Source: Gammaproteobacteria bacterium (GTDB taxonomy: Bacteria > Pseudomonadota > Gammaproteobacteria > Steroidobacterales > Steroidobacteraceae). Taken from it: a DNA stretch of 64,000 nucleotides. Positions 29,515 to 37,906 of this stretch are shown here, one piece after another. The number at the start of each line of letters is the position of its first letter. The first letter of the stretch is position 1. The position numbers were made by a program, and so were the translations under genes. The stretch covers positions 62,001 to 126,000 of the forward strand of contig DAIDHD010000083.1 in NCBI GenBank assembly GCA_027459765.1, read 5' to 3'. The notes under the pieces are model-generated. The model was not told the DNA's origin and made no database searches. It worked only from the letters and a program-made list of their open reading frames with translations.

Positions 29515-29849
29515 GTGCGCTCTCCCTCGAGCCGCGTAGCGAAGAAGTTGTACAGCGGCCCGAAAATCAACGCGACATACCAGCCCCAGGCGAGGCTTTC
29601 CACGACACCCAGGAAGAAGCGCGACCAGCTGTCGAAAGCAAAGCCCGGCAGAAAGATCGACAGCGCGCCGTGTGCAATCGGCAGCGACCAGCTGAAGCTT
29701 CTCTCCAGATAGAATCCGAGCACGCACAGTAGGTACGAAATCAGAAAGAAGGCGCTCAGACTGAGTCCGAATGCGGCGACCGGGATGCCGTGTGGGTGCG
29801 CTCGATGACCCACGCCCATGTGGGGCGAGTCGATACTAACAACAGCCAT
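29511..29849 (-). CDS. DUF5676 family membrane protein
   Basis: This 112-aa protein has a His-rich N-terminus (SPHMGVGHRAHPHG) and two to three helices ending in WYVALIFGPLYNFFATR, the recognisable DUF5676 signature. Function is unknown. It overlaps both neighbours (14 bp with YHS, 4 bp with DUF2933), indicating tight co-translation. Confidence 0.85.
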   Translation of the reverse strand: MAVVSIDSPHMGVGHRAHPHGIPVAAFGLSLSAFFLISYLLCVLGFYLERSFSWSLPIAHGALSIFLPGFAFDSWSRFFLGVVESLAWGWYVALIFGPLYNFFATRLEGERT

Positions 29850-30189
29850 GGCGATGCTCCTTGCTCGGCGGGGCCGTCCCTGATGACGAGACGTATTGCG
29901 TTGGCGCGGCTTCGAACTTCTCGCGACACGCCGACGAGCAGAAGTAATAGGTTCTTTGCTGATAGACCGCCGACTTCGCAGTGGCGGCCGTCACCTCCAT
30001 GCCGCAGACGGGGTCGCGCAGCGCTTCGGCGGACGGCGCGGAACCCCCGGCGGAGTGGTCCGGGCCTCCGGGCGCGGCTTGGGTCGAACGGTGCCTGTGA
30101 CCCATCACGTGTGCGCCGCATCCAAAGCGCATCATGAGGGCGAAGAGCCCTGCCCAACCTAGAAAATAGAATATGGACTGCCAGTTCAT
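29836..30189 (-). CDS. YHS-domain membrane-anchored protein
   Basis: This 117-aa protein has an N-terminal helix (SIFYFLGWAGLFALMMRFGCG), a His-rich linker and a YHS domain (RDPVCGMEVTAATAKS ... YYFCSSACREKFEAAP) with the metal-binding Cys pairs. It ends in HRHGCC. YHS domains of this kind bind copper or silver and accompany Cu-ATPases. It is the second gene of the operon, 13 bases after the Met-rich gene. Confidence 0.88.
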   Translation of the reverse strand: MNWQSIFYFLGWAGLFALMMRFGCGAHVMGHRHRSTQAAPGGPDHSAGGSAPSAEALRDPVCGMEVTAATAKSAVYQQRTYYFCSSACREKFEAAPTQYVSSSGTAPPSKEHRHGCC

Positions 30190-30202
30190 GATGGCCGCCC
30201 TC

Positions 30203-30667
30203 CTAAGGTTTCGGTGCCGTAGCCTTCGGCACCGTGGGGTGAGAGTGTTCCGACGCGGCGTCAGGCGCGCCGGACATCATGTTCTCCTTCATCGATTCAC
30301 GATCCATCATCATCTGCATCATCATGGTCATCATCTGCATGTGCTGATGCATCGCGTCCTGCGACATGCCAGTCTGCGCGTGGCCATGGTCCATGTGTTG
30401 CATCGCGGTCATGCCTTCCTGCATGGCCTGCATGTGTTCGGCCATCAGTGCGTTACGCTCGGCGGACGTCTTCGCCGCCATCATCTTCTCGTGCATGCGC
30501 TGCATGTGCTGCATCGCGGAAACCGAGTCCGCGGCCGGGGCAGGCGTCGCGGCGCCCGAGTGTTCGTGGTCATGGGCGGCCGGTTCCTCCGCTTGTACGG
30601 CGGCGATGGAAAGCGGGCCGAGAAGGGCTGCGGAGGCAATGATCAGGGCGCGGGTCGTGCGGTTCAT
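30203..30667 (-). CDS. Met/His-rich periplasmic protein
   Basis: This 154-aa protein has a signal peptide (cleavage after AAVQA), then a His-rich stretch (HDHEHSG) and extended Met/Gln/His-rich helices (MQHMQRMHEKM, MQMMTMMMQMMM). It probably binds Cu(I)/Ag(I) through Met thioethers. ATG 30667 follows GAGG at good spacing and was preferred over ATG 30682. It is the first gene of a leftward five-gene operon. No MerR-type promoter is visible before it. Confidence 0.82.
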   Translation of the reverse strand: MNRTTRALIIASAALLGPLSIAAVQAEEPAAHDHEHSGAATPAPAADSVSAMQHMQRMHEKMMAAKTSAERNALMAEHMQAMQEGMTAMQHMDHGHAQTGMSQDAMHQHMQMMTMMMQMMMDRESMKENMMSGAPDAASEHSHPTVPKATAPKP

Positions 30668-30816
30668 TGTCGTGATCCTCATGGCGTACGTAATGGGTTG
30701 CTGACGGATGCAGTACGCGGGAGCAGGGCGTCCCCCTCTCGCGGAGTTTGGCGTCCACGACCACGGGCCACCTCGCCATGCGTCGATGAAGCGCCGAACT
30801 CCCCTTGCCACGGTGG

Positions 30817-31164
30817 CTACTTCGCTGCAGCCGCCATCTTGTGGTGCTCTGCCGCCAACGCCCGGCTTTCGGCAGCGGCCGCGTTCAAATCTTTGGTCAG
30901 CGCATCGCAGTGCTTGCTCTGCATCGTTATGGCAGGCTTTCCCGCAGTGCGATAAGCGTTTGCCAGACTCTTGTCTGTTTCGGCCTTGGCCGCGAGGTCG
31001 GTGGCTTGCTCATCGAATGCCTTGGCGATGGCTTCGTGATCGGCCGCAGTGCTGGCCGAAGCGATCTGGGCAGCTGTCACCGGCGGCGTCGTGCCCGCGG
31101 AGGCGGCGCCCACCAGGCCGATGGCGAGTGCCAGGGTAGTGAGTAGCACGATTGAACGGTTCAT
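30817..31164 (-). CDS. Small secreted protein of the cnrYXH-copper locus, copy 2 (115 aa, unknown function)
   Basis: This is the paralogue of 89-436, with the same length, signal peptide layout and helical Ala-rich mature part. It shares TPPVTAAQI, DHEAIAKAFD, NAYRTAGKPAI, HCDALTKDL and AEHHKM. ATG 31164 replaces the longer ORF-track start because it gives the signal peptide. Conservation of the His and Cys residues between copies supports a functional role, possibly metal binding. The family is not recognised. Confidence 0.78.
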   Translation of the reverse strand: MNRSIVLLTTLALAIGLVGAASAGTTPPVTAAQIASASTAADHEAIAKAFDEQATDLAAKAETDKSLANAYRTAGKPAITMQSKHCDALTKDLNAAAAESRALAAEHHKMAAAAK

Positions 31165-31312
31165 GTGAATTACTCCTTGTCGAAAGTTCGAAGTGTTCGC
31201 GGCGTTGACTGCATCGCTGCGATTCAACAGGAGTACGCGCAAGGAGAGTTCAGCACTCTGCCGAGACAAGGGAAAAGGCTCAGGGGATATACGTAGACGG
31301 CAGGCGGCCGCC

Positions 31313-31888
31313 TCAGGGGCCAGACTGCTGCAGCAGCTCTTGCAGCTTCTTGCGCGCACGGTGCACGCGCAGTTCGACGGCTTTTGTGGTCAGTCCGAGC
31401 TGGCTCGCCGCATCTCGATGGCTGAGCCCCTGCAATGCCGTCAGGACCAGCGGCTCTTTGAGCCGTGCCGGGAGTTGGGCGATGGCGCGGTCAAGGGCCG
31501 CCAGTCGTGCCTCCCCGTCATCGACCTCCGGGCCATCGGTGCCCGGCGAATCCGCGTCGGCGGAATCGGACTCCTCGAGGCCAAACCACTGCATAATCTT
31601 TCGCCGGACGGCATGGCGACGCGTGAAGTCGCGGCACTTGTTCAACAGGATCGTGCGGATCCATGGACCAAAGGGCTGCCGGGCATCGTAGCGCGACAGC
31701 GACAGCCACGCCGACACGAAACTCTCCTGGACAAGATCGTAGGCATCATCGCTTTGGCCGACGTAGCGACGAGCGATCCGGTACAGCGTCGCCTTATGCA
31801 GCGCAACGAGTGCCTCGAAAGCGCCGCGGTCACCGTTCCGGGCGGCGCTGGCGAGTTGCGCATCGTCGTGCGCATCGAGCGCGCTCAC
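31313..31888 (-). CDS. cnrH: ECF RNA polymerase sigma factor, CnrH-like, copy 2
   Basis: This 191-aa paralogue of the factor at 585-1160 has a near-identical region 2 (SDDAYDLVQESFVSAW) and region 4 (HRDAASQLGLTTKAVELRVH). The linker between domains is the most variable part. It starts at GTG, overlapping the cnrX-like stop (GTGA). Similar DNA-binding regions and matching palindromes suggest the two sigma factors can act on both loci. Confidence 0.9.
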   Translation of the reverse strand: MSALDAHDDAQLASAARNGDRGAFEALVALHKATLYRIARRYVGQSDDAYDLVQESFVSAWLSLSRYDARQPFGPWIRTILLNKCRDFTRRHAVRRKIMQWFGLEESDSADADSPGTDGPEVDDGEARLAALDRAIAQLPARLKEPLVLTALQGLSHRDAASQLGLTTKAVELRVHRARKKLQELLQQSGP

Positions 31889-32319
31889 GATGCATCCGCG
31901 TTCAATACCCTGACGACGGAGCGGTCGAAAATGGCGGCCTGCGCAGGTGTCAGCACCTCGCGCATGCTGAGCACGTGCGCGGTGGTCGCTTCCTGAAGCT
32001 GACGCATGGCCTGATGAAAGTGCGCAATGGCCTGCTCGGCCGCCGGACTCATGCGGTGATCGGTGACGATCGCCTGCGCCAGGTCGTGGTTTGCGAGGCG
32101 CATCTCCGCTTCCAAGGCCTTGCGCCGAGCGGCGAAGTTGGCTTCAAGCGCTTCGATCTTCGCTTCCTGATCCCTCGACAGGGCGAGGTCATGGTGAAGG
32201 ACCCGATCGAGCCCGAGGTTCGTGTCTGCCTCACGCTGCCCGAGGCGCACACCGAGCCAACCGCCGAGTAGTGCAACGAGGAAGGTGAGGGCAATCAGTC
32301 CGGCGGCAGCGCGCCTCAT
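31885..32319 (-). CDS. cnrX: Periplasmic metal sensor, CnrX-like, copy 2
   Basis: This 144-aa anchored periplasmic helical protein retains VLHHDLALS, NHDLAQAIVTDHRMSP and HFHQAMRQLQEATTAHVLS from copy 1, so candidate His/Met ligands are conserved. Variation is concentrated in the first helix pair. Start (ATG 32319) and coupling to the cnrY-like gene are as in copy 1. Confidence 0.82.
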   Translation of the reverse strand: MRRAAAGLIALTFLVALLGGWLGVRLGQREADTNLGLDRVLHHDLALSRDQEAKIEALEANFAARRKALEAEMRLANHDLAQAIVTDHRMSPAAEQAIAHFHQAMRQLQEATTAHVLSMREVLTPAQAAIFDRSVVRVLNADAS

Positions 32320-32600
32320 CGCCGGTCGCCTACCAGGAGCGTCGAGGCGGCGAGGCGCGTGTAAGGGGCCAGAGCGCTGGTGGACACACGCGATTCGCGC
32401 GAGGCGGCCCACTGGTGACCGACGGCGAGGCTGGCAACTGTGCCGATCGCCAGGATCGCAATCTGGGCGGCAAACGTGCTGGCATAACTTCGTCGATCAG
32501 CCATCCGGGTTTCGACCCCCTGCCAAATGGCCGATTCCAGCCCGGTCAGCGAGCGGTCCAGAGGGGCCCGAGCCAGCCGGTCCAGATCTTCCTGCAACAT
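32316..32600 (-). CDS. cnrY: Membrane anti-sigma factor, CnrY-like, copy 2
   Basis: This 94-aa paralogue of 1588-1872 has an identical N-terminal core (DLDRLARAPLDRSLTGLESAIW), presumed sigma-binding, and a single transmembrane helix (AQIAILAIGTVASLAVG). The ATG at 32600 was chosen by homology. The ORF-track extension covers the promoter region. The near-identity of the presumed sigma-binding segment predicts cross-inhibition between copies. Confidence 0.76.
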   Translation of the reverse strand: MLQEDLDRLARAPLDRSLTGLESAIWQGVETRMADRRSYASTFAAQIAILAIGTVASLAVGHQWAASRESRVSTSALAPYTRLAASTLLVGDRR

Positions 32601-32630
32601 AAGAAATTCCCTTTGCCGGTCTATCGGATA

Positions 32631-32688
32631 GGTACGCGCCAATTCTACCGCCCCCTCATCTGAGGGGTACGGGGCAGTGCCGCGTACC
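32631..32688. promoter_or_regulatory. Palindrome-rich divergent promoter region, copy 2
   Basis: It contains GGTACG (32631), CCCCTC-N4-GAGGGG (32652-32667), GGTACG (32666) and CGTACC (32683), in the same order and spacing class as copy 1. The flanking blocks TTCTACCGCCCCCTCATC and CCGGAAGTCATCGGAATC are also retained. The retention between diverged copies marks this as functional control DNA. Confidence 0.55.
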
Positions 32689-32724
32689 CTCCCGGAAGTC
32701 ATCGGAATCGGTGAGGAAAGGGCT

Positions 32725-34149
32725 TTGAAGGGTTCCATCGGGCTGATTCTCGTCATGGCCGCTCTGCTGGCAGGGTGCGCGACCCCGCGCGCTTCGGAGC
32801 TGGCACCTCAGGCGCAAGGGTTGTACGCCGCGCGTACCTCCCTGGCGGGCGCACCGCCTACCGAACCGCAAGGGAGCGAGAATGTCCTGGCAACGTTGCT
32901 GACGCGCCCCGTGGACGGGGATGCGGCTGTCCAGATCGCTCTGATGAACAATCCCCGGGTGATCGCGCTTTACAGTCGCATCGGTTTCGCGGAAGCGGAT
33001 CTCTACGACGCGGCCAGGCTATCCAATCCGGTCTTGGGGTACACACGACTCACCGGGGGTTCGGGGGCCGGTAAGGTCGACTGGAGCCTGTCGCAGAATT
33101 TCACGGAGTTGTTGTTCCTGCGGTATCGCCGAGCGGGCGCAGAGAGCCAGGCGCTCCTCGCCAAGCAACAGGTTGCGCGCGAACTGCTCGATCTGGAAGC
33201 CGCGGTTCGCGCGGCGGACGTCCGATTCATTGGCAGCCGCACGATCGCCGCCCTACGCGAGCGCGTGGCGCAGACTACGCAGGTGTCGGCGACGTATGCG
33301 CAGCAGCTCTTTGATGCCGGAAACATCAGTGCGCTGCAACTCGCCAGAATGAAGGAGGCCGCATTACTGGCCGCCGGCAACGCAGTGCGTGCCAGAGCGA
33401 TCGAGAACGTCGACCGCAGTGCGTTGCTCACTACGATGGGCCTGAAGACCGAGACGTCTGTCCCCCTCGTCGGCGACTACGAATTGCCCGTGCCCATCGA
33501 ACTCAATGCAGAGGACATGAGCCGCAGGGCGGCCGGCAATCGGTTGGATTTACTGAGCGCTCGTGAGGCCCTTCGCTTCGCAGTCGTTGCTCAAACGCAC
33601 GCCCGGCGCTGGCGCTGGCTCGGAGATACCTCCATTGGCATTGCCCGGGAAACCGATGGTGCAATCGGACCTGTCCCAGCCGAGACGCTCACGGGCCCCA
33701 GTGCCAGCATTGCGTTGCCGATCTTCAATCAGGGGCGAGGTACGGCGACGCGTGCCCAGTCCGCCGTCGCGCAGCTCAGCGCCAACGTCCGGGCGCTCGA
33801 ACTGTCGATCGCCAATGAGGTGCCAAGCCGGATCGCAACGCTCGACGCGGCCCAGAAGTCCGTGGCCTTGTATCGCGAGCAGGTGCTACCAACCCAGAAG
33901 GTGATCGTCGAAGAGAGTCAGAAGCAGCAGAACTACATGCTGATCGGCACCTTTGAGTTGCTGGCGGCCAAACAGCACCAGGTCGAGGGCTACGAGGCCT
34001 ATATCGATGCGCTGCGGGACTATTGGCTCGCCCGCATCGAACTCGTGCAGGCCACCGGCGGCCGTTTCCCGGAGCTCACCACGAAGCCCGGAGGGCAGAT
34101 GATCGAGCCGCTCGCGTACAACACCCCTGCGTTAGGAGCGCGCCCATGA
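32725..34149 (+). CDS. TolC-family outer-membrane efflux lipoprotein, copy 2
   Basis: This protein of about 474 aa has lipobox LLAGC and OEP repeats closely matching copy 1 (VDWSLSQNFTELLFLRYR, NRLDLLSAREALRFAV, KQQNYMLIGTFELLAAKQH). No ATG fits. The TTG at 32725, preceded by GAGGAAAGG, aligns with the ATG start of copy 1, and the ORF-track GTG at 32677 lies inside the palindromes. The stop overlaps the multicopper oxidase start. Confidence 0.85.
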   Translation: MKGSIGLILVMAALLAGCATPRASELAPQAQGLYAARTSLAGAPPTEPQGSENVLATLLTRPVDGDAAVQIALMNNPRVIALYSRIGFAEADLYDAARLSNPVLGYTRLTGGSGAGKVDWSLSQNFTELLFLRYRRAGAESQALLAKQQVARELLDLEAAVRAADVRFIGSRTIAALRERVAQTTQVSATYAQQLFDAGNISALQLARMKEAALLAAGNAVRARAIENVDRSALLTTMGLKTETSVPLVGDYELPVPIELNAEDMSRRAAGNRLDLLSAREALRFAVVAQTHARRWRWLGDTSIGIARETDGAIGPVPAETLTGPSASIALPIFNQGRGTATRAQSAVAQLSANVRALELSIANEVPSRIATLDAAQKSVALYREQVLPTQKVIVEESQKQQNYMLIGTFELLAAKQHQVEGYEAYIDALRDYWLARIELVQATGGRFPELTTKPGGQMIEPLAYNTPALGARP

Positions 34150-35450
34150 CCGTGTCCCGTCGTTCCCTGATCACCGGCGCGGGGGCGGCGGCGCTCGGTG
34201 CGACCGTGCGGGCGGCCTCCGCGGCAGCGCCTGGTGGCGGTTCGCCCTATCGACCTGCGGGCGCTCATGGACGCCAGTCCGTGAAGACACTGAACGGGTG
34301 GACCCTCCCGTACAAGAGCATCGACGGCGTGAAGGAGTTCCATCTAGTTGCCGAAGAGGTCGATCACGAATTTGCGCCGGGCTGCAAGGCCAAATGCTGG
34401 GGCTACAACGGCAGTACCCCCGGACCGACCATCGAAGCGATGCAAGGCGATCGGGTGCGCATTATCGTTACCAACCGATTGCCCGAGCCGACATCGATCC
34501 ATTGGCACGGGATCCTCCTCCCTTCGGGCATGGACGGCGTGAGTGGTCTGACGCAGCCCGCGATCGGACCGGGCGAGACCTTCGCCTATGAATTCACGCT
34601 GCGGCAGCATGGCACACACATGTATCACCCGCATGCGGATGAGATGGTGCAGATGGCCGTTGGGATGATGGGCCTGTTCATCATCCACCCGGCAGCGGGA
34701 GAGCCCCTGCCGATCGACCGGGATTTCGCGTTCCTGCTGCACAATTGGGCGCTGCATCCCGGGACGTTCCGGCCTGATCCCTCGATTATGCTGGATTTTG
34801 ATCTGTGGACCTTCAACAGCAAAGTTTTCCCGGCCATCGAGCCGTTGGTCGTGCGTGCCGGAGAGCGCGTGAGGATACGGATCGGCAATGTATCGATGTA
34901 CAACCACCCGATCCATCTGCACGGTCACGAATTTGAAGTCACGGGCGGAGACGGCGGCCGATGGCCGCGCGAACGGTGGCGGAAGGAAGTCACCGAGATC
35001 GTCGGGGTGGGACAGATGCGCGACCTCGAATTCGTGGCCGAACCCGGGGACTGGGCGCTGCATTGTCACATGTCGCATCACACGATGAACGCGATGGGCC
35101 ACGGCATTCCCAATGCACTCGGTGCGCGGATCGCGAATTCCGATGCCGACCTTGAGGCGCTCCTGCCCGGCATGATGAACATGGGCGCGAACGGCATGTC
35201 CGAACACCAAGAGCATGTCGAGGCCATGAATTTGCCGGGACCGGCCAACACCCTCCCGATGATGGGAGGAACTGGACCCTACGGCGCCCTGGAGATGGGC
35301 GGCATGTTCACCGTCGTCAAGGTACGTGAAGGCTTGGCGGCGGCCGACTTCCGCGATCCGGGTTGGTACGCGGCGCCGGAAGGAACGGTTGCCCGCATGA
35401 TCAGCGAGGATCCGGACTTCGGAGCGCCGGTCCGGCGACCGCGCTCATGA
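34146..35450 (+). CDS. Tat-exported multicopper oxidase, copy 2
   Basis: This 434-aa enzyme has Tat signal MTVSRRSLITGAGAAALG and all copper motifs (IHWHG, HMYHPHADEM, HPIHLHGHEF, HCHMSHHTMNAMGH). The Met-rich C-terminal region is conserved with copy 1. The ATG at 34146 overlaps the tolC stop. Most differences from copy 1 fall in the linker after the signal peptide. Confidence 0.9.
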   Translation: MTVSRRSLITGAGAAALGATVRAASAAAPGGGSPYRPAGAHGRQSVKTLNGWTLPYKSIDGVKEFHLVAEEVDHEFAPGCKAKCWGYNGSTPGPTIEAMQGDRVRIIVTNRLPEPTSIHWHGILLPSGMDGVSGLTQPAIGPGETFAYEFTLRQHGTHMYHPHADEMVQMAVGMMGLFIIHPAAGEPLPIDRDFAFLLHNWALHPGTFRPDPSIMLDFDLWTFNSKVFPAIEPLVVRAGERVRIRIGNVSMYNHPIHLHGHEFEVTGGDGGRWPRERWRKEVTEIVGVGQMRDLEFVAEPGDWALHCHMSHHTMNAMGHGIPNALGARIANSDADLEALLPGMMNMGANGMSEHQEHVEAMNLPGPANTLPMMGGTGPYGALEMGGMFTVVKVREGLAAADFRDPGWYAAPEGTVARMISEDPDFGAPVRRPRS

Positions 35451-35496
35451 TCGAGTTCATTCCGTCGTTTGCTTGATATTCAACCAGGAGAGTTTG

Positions 35497-35853
35497 ATGA
35501 AGAAGCTTGTCCCACTGATGGCGCTGCTGGTCGGTGTGGTTTCGTCGGGCGCCGCGAGTGCGCATGCCCATCTGCATTCATCGATGCCGGCCAACCACAG
35601 CACCGTAGCCGAGGCGCCAAAGCAGATCGCGCTCGAATTCAACGAGCCGGTGCAGTTGACGGCCGTTTCCGTCCAAAAGGGTGATGGTCCCGCAACCAAG
35701 CTCGGTCCGCTGGCGGACGCGCCGGCCAAGACGTTCTCGCTCTCGCTTCCGACGCTCGAGACCGGTAACTACATCATCAAATGGCGGGCGGTGAGCGACG
35801 ACGGACACGTCATGGCTGACAAGGTTCTCTTTACAGTCGGGGCGGGAAAGTAG
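35497..35853 (+). CDS. copC: Periplasmic copper-binding protein CopC, copy 2
   Basis: This 118-aa CopC has a signal peptide, N-terminal HAHLHSS and C-terminal DDGHVMAD ligands. The ATG at 35497 follows CAGGAG and matches copy 1. The ORF-track start eight codons upstream lacks support. Confidence 0.92.
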   Translation: MKKLVPLMALLVGVVSSGAASAHAHLHSSMPANHSTVAEAPKQIALEFNEPVQLTAVSVQKGDGPATKLGPLADAPAKTFSLSLPTLETGNYIIKWRAVSDDGHVMADKVLFTVGAGK

Positions 35854-35902
35854 GGCTCAGGCGGCGCTGGTGCGCCGCCGGCCCACCGCGCTCACCATAC
35901 CC

Positions 35903-36775
35903 ATGGATGTCGACACACTGGCAATTGTGGTCAAGGCAGTGGCCTACGCCGCGCTGCTGCAAGGGGCAGGCGTCGCCTTTTTTCTGGCCGCTTTCGGCAG
36001 TCGGCTTCGCGCATCAACCGAGGCCATTCGACGGTTTGGCGTCATCGTCATTGGCGTCGCATTGGCGACGGTGTTGGCCTGTTACCTGCTTGAAGCGGGG
36101 CGCATGATGGGCGAAGTCGCGGGCGTCGCGGACTTCGCGACGCAGCGTCGTCTCGCGCGTTTGCCACTGGCCGCTGCCACATCACTGCGGCTCATGGGGG
36201 GTGCGCTTCTCCTGGTGGGCTTGGTGTGGAAAGCGGGCGAAGCAGCAGTGTTGGGCGTGAGCGGAGCGATCGTGATCGCGGGGTCGTTCCTGCTCGTAGG
36301 ACATTCGATATCTCACGAACCGCGTTGGGCGATCGTGGCCTTGCTGCAGATCCACTTGCTCGTGGCGGCTTTCTGGGTGGGCTCGATAGTCCCGCTGATA
36401 TGGGTGGCCCGCCGGGAGACGGCTCCGGTCGCTCATCAGGTCGTCGAGCGATTTTCTGCACTGGCAACGGTGCTGGTCCCGGTCATGGCGATCGCGGGTC
36501 TTGTCATGGCCTGGCTGTTGGTTGGCGGGCGTTTATCGTGGCAAGATCCCTACACGGCGGCGCTCATCGGCAAGGTCGCGCTGCTGGTTGTCGCACTGAC
36601 TCTGGCAGCGCGGAATCGGGCGCGACTGGGCCCGGCATTGATTGAGGGCAGCGGGGTAGCCATCCGTCGATTCTCATTGAGCCTGGCGACTGAGTTGGTC
36701 ATCCTGCTCGGCATCGTGGCGCTGACGGCGACTATGACGAGTCTGTTCTCCCCTCCGATGGTGGGGGCATCATGA
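35903..36775 (+). CDS. copD: Copper resistance membrane protein CopD, copy 2
   Basis: This 290-aa multi-helix protein is equal in length to copy 1 when started at ATG 35903. It retains LLVGHSISHEPRW and HLLVAAFWVGSIVPL. The stop overlaps the next gene (ATGA). It would work with CopC in moving copper between periplasm and membrane. Confidence 0.9.
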   Translation: MDVDTLAIVVKAVAYAALLQGAGVAFFLAAFGSRLRASTEAIRRFGVIVIGVALATVLACYLLEAGRMMGEVAGVADFATQRRLARLPLAAATSLRLMGGALLLVGLVWKAGEAAVLGVSGAIVIAGSFLLVGHSISHEPRWAIVALLQIHLLVAAFWVGSIVPLIWVARRETAPVAHQVVERFSALATVLVPVMAIAGLVMAWLLVGGRLSWQDPYTAALIGKVALLVVALTLAARNRARLGPALIEGSGVAIRRFSLSLATELVILLGIVALTATMTSLFSPPMVGAS

Positions 36776-37218
36776 AAACGGCTCAGTTGACTGGAGGCGA
36801 TCTGTCGCCGGATGCGGAACCTCGCGTCAAACCCCCAGGGTTCGGTAAGGACTGCACCGTTGGCGACAAGTTGCAACTTCGGTGTCTGCGGAAGGCCATT
36901 GGCGAATACTTCTTTGCGCGCAAAGGCGCCCGGGAGATGGTGGCTTTCCGCCGGCAGCTGTTGCGCAGCAACCCGACATTGAGCCGCCAAGCCCTCCTGG
37001 TTCGCGTTGACATGCTGTGGGCGGGCATGTCGGAGGGGGAGTCCAGGGCCCTGCTGCAGCAGGCACAGGAATCTTTTGGCGAGTGGCCGAGCCACCATGA
37101 AATCACGTTCAAGAACTTTGTGGTATTCGTGCTCGTCAGCACGTATCTGCGCACCCGGTGTGCGACCGGTACGCAGCCTGACTTGCAAAGACTGGTAGCG
37201 AAGTGGATTCCGGACTAA
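36772..37218 (+). CDS. Conserved 148-aa protein of the cnrYXH-copper locus, copy 2 (unknown function)
   Basis: This is the paralogue of 6037-6483 with the same length. Conserved elements are FGKDCTVGDKLQLRCLRKAI, GEYFFARKGAREM, QESFGEWPSHHEITF and YLRTRCATGTQ. The variable N-terminal 25 residues contrast with the conserved core, supporting purifying selection on an unknown function. It is coupled to copD. Confidence 0.75.
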   Translation: MKTAQLTGGDLSPDAEPRVKPPGFGKDCTVGDKLQLRCLRKAIGEYFFARKGAREMVAFRRQLLRSNPTLSRQALLVRVDMLWAGMSEGESRALLQQAQESFGEWPSHHEITFKNFVVFVLVSTYLRTRCATGTQPDLQRLVAKWIPD

Positions 37219-37296
37219 TACCGGGCACTGCCGGCACATTAGTCGACACCGATTAGGTGGCGAAATGGAGTAGTCCGAATCCAGGTTCCTCGCTAT

Positions 37297-37791
37297 TTGC
37301 ATGGATATTTGTGTCGCGCTACTCAGTTGCCGCGGGGTGCGCCTGAGTTACACTGGGACTCCGCCGGGTCAGTGTCTCGAGGTATTGAGAGCTTGTTTGG
37401 CCGTGGTCTAAATGCCCTGTTCGTACTGCTGGCGTTGCTCATGGGCACGCCTGTGGCGCTGTGCGCTCCACAGCAGAGCGGCGGCGACTGTTGCCTAGGG
37501 GAGCAACGTGCCCCCTGCAACGTGCCGGACCCGCGGCCTGATTCAGCGCCCGCCGCAAGGGACTGTTGCGTTGCAGCACCGAATGGGCCGGTCGCTTCAG
37601 CGGCTTGGGTGCCCGCGCGTCTTAAACGTGCTCACGCCCTGGTCGGCGGATCGCCGCCGGTATTTGTTTCGCCGTCCCTTCCCTCGATCGCTCACGCTGT
37701 CGAACTCACTGCGCCGGAATCTCCCGACGAGTTTCGTCGCGACTTCGGGTCTCGCGACCTCTATCTGCTGACGCGTCGACTGCGCCTTTAA
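37297..37791 (+). CDS. Hypothetical Cys-containing protein preceding the cus-type operon
   Basis: This ORF has a hydrophobic stretch (LNALFVLLALLMGTPVALC) followed by Cys-containing segments (GGDCCLGEQRAPC, RDCCVAAP) and a C-terminal YLLTRRLRL. It reads like a small exported or anchored protein, possibly a metal-binding leader gene of the RND operon 115 bases downstream. The TTG start in the ORF track is doubtful; GTG 37372 is an alternative giving a better signal sequence. I do not recognise the family. Confidence 0.5.
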   Translation: MHGYLCRATQLPRGAPELHWDSAGSVSRGIESLFGRGLNALFVLLALLMGTPVALCAPQQSGGDCCLGEQRAPCNVPDPRPDSAPAARDCCVAAPNGPVASAAWVPARLKRAHALVGGSPPVFVSPSLPSIAHAVELTAPESPDEFRRDFGSRDLYLLTRRLRL

Positions 37792-37906
37792 GGGCTGCTC
37801 TCCGGCTCTTTCCTGAGCCGGTATTTCCACGTCCACCGCTCGACTCGGCATTGATGCCGGTGTGTTGCCGTGTGGCTCGTTTGGCAATCGCGTTGGAGCA
37901 GATTCG

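Noticed and set aside
32677-32724. Upstream extension of tolC copy 2 from GTG 32677
   Set aside because: The extension overlaps the conserved palindromes and lacks a ribosome site. Homology to copy 1 supports TTG 32725.
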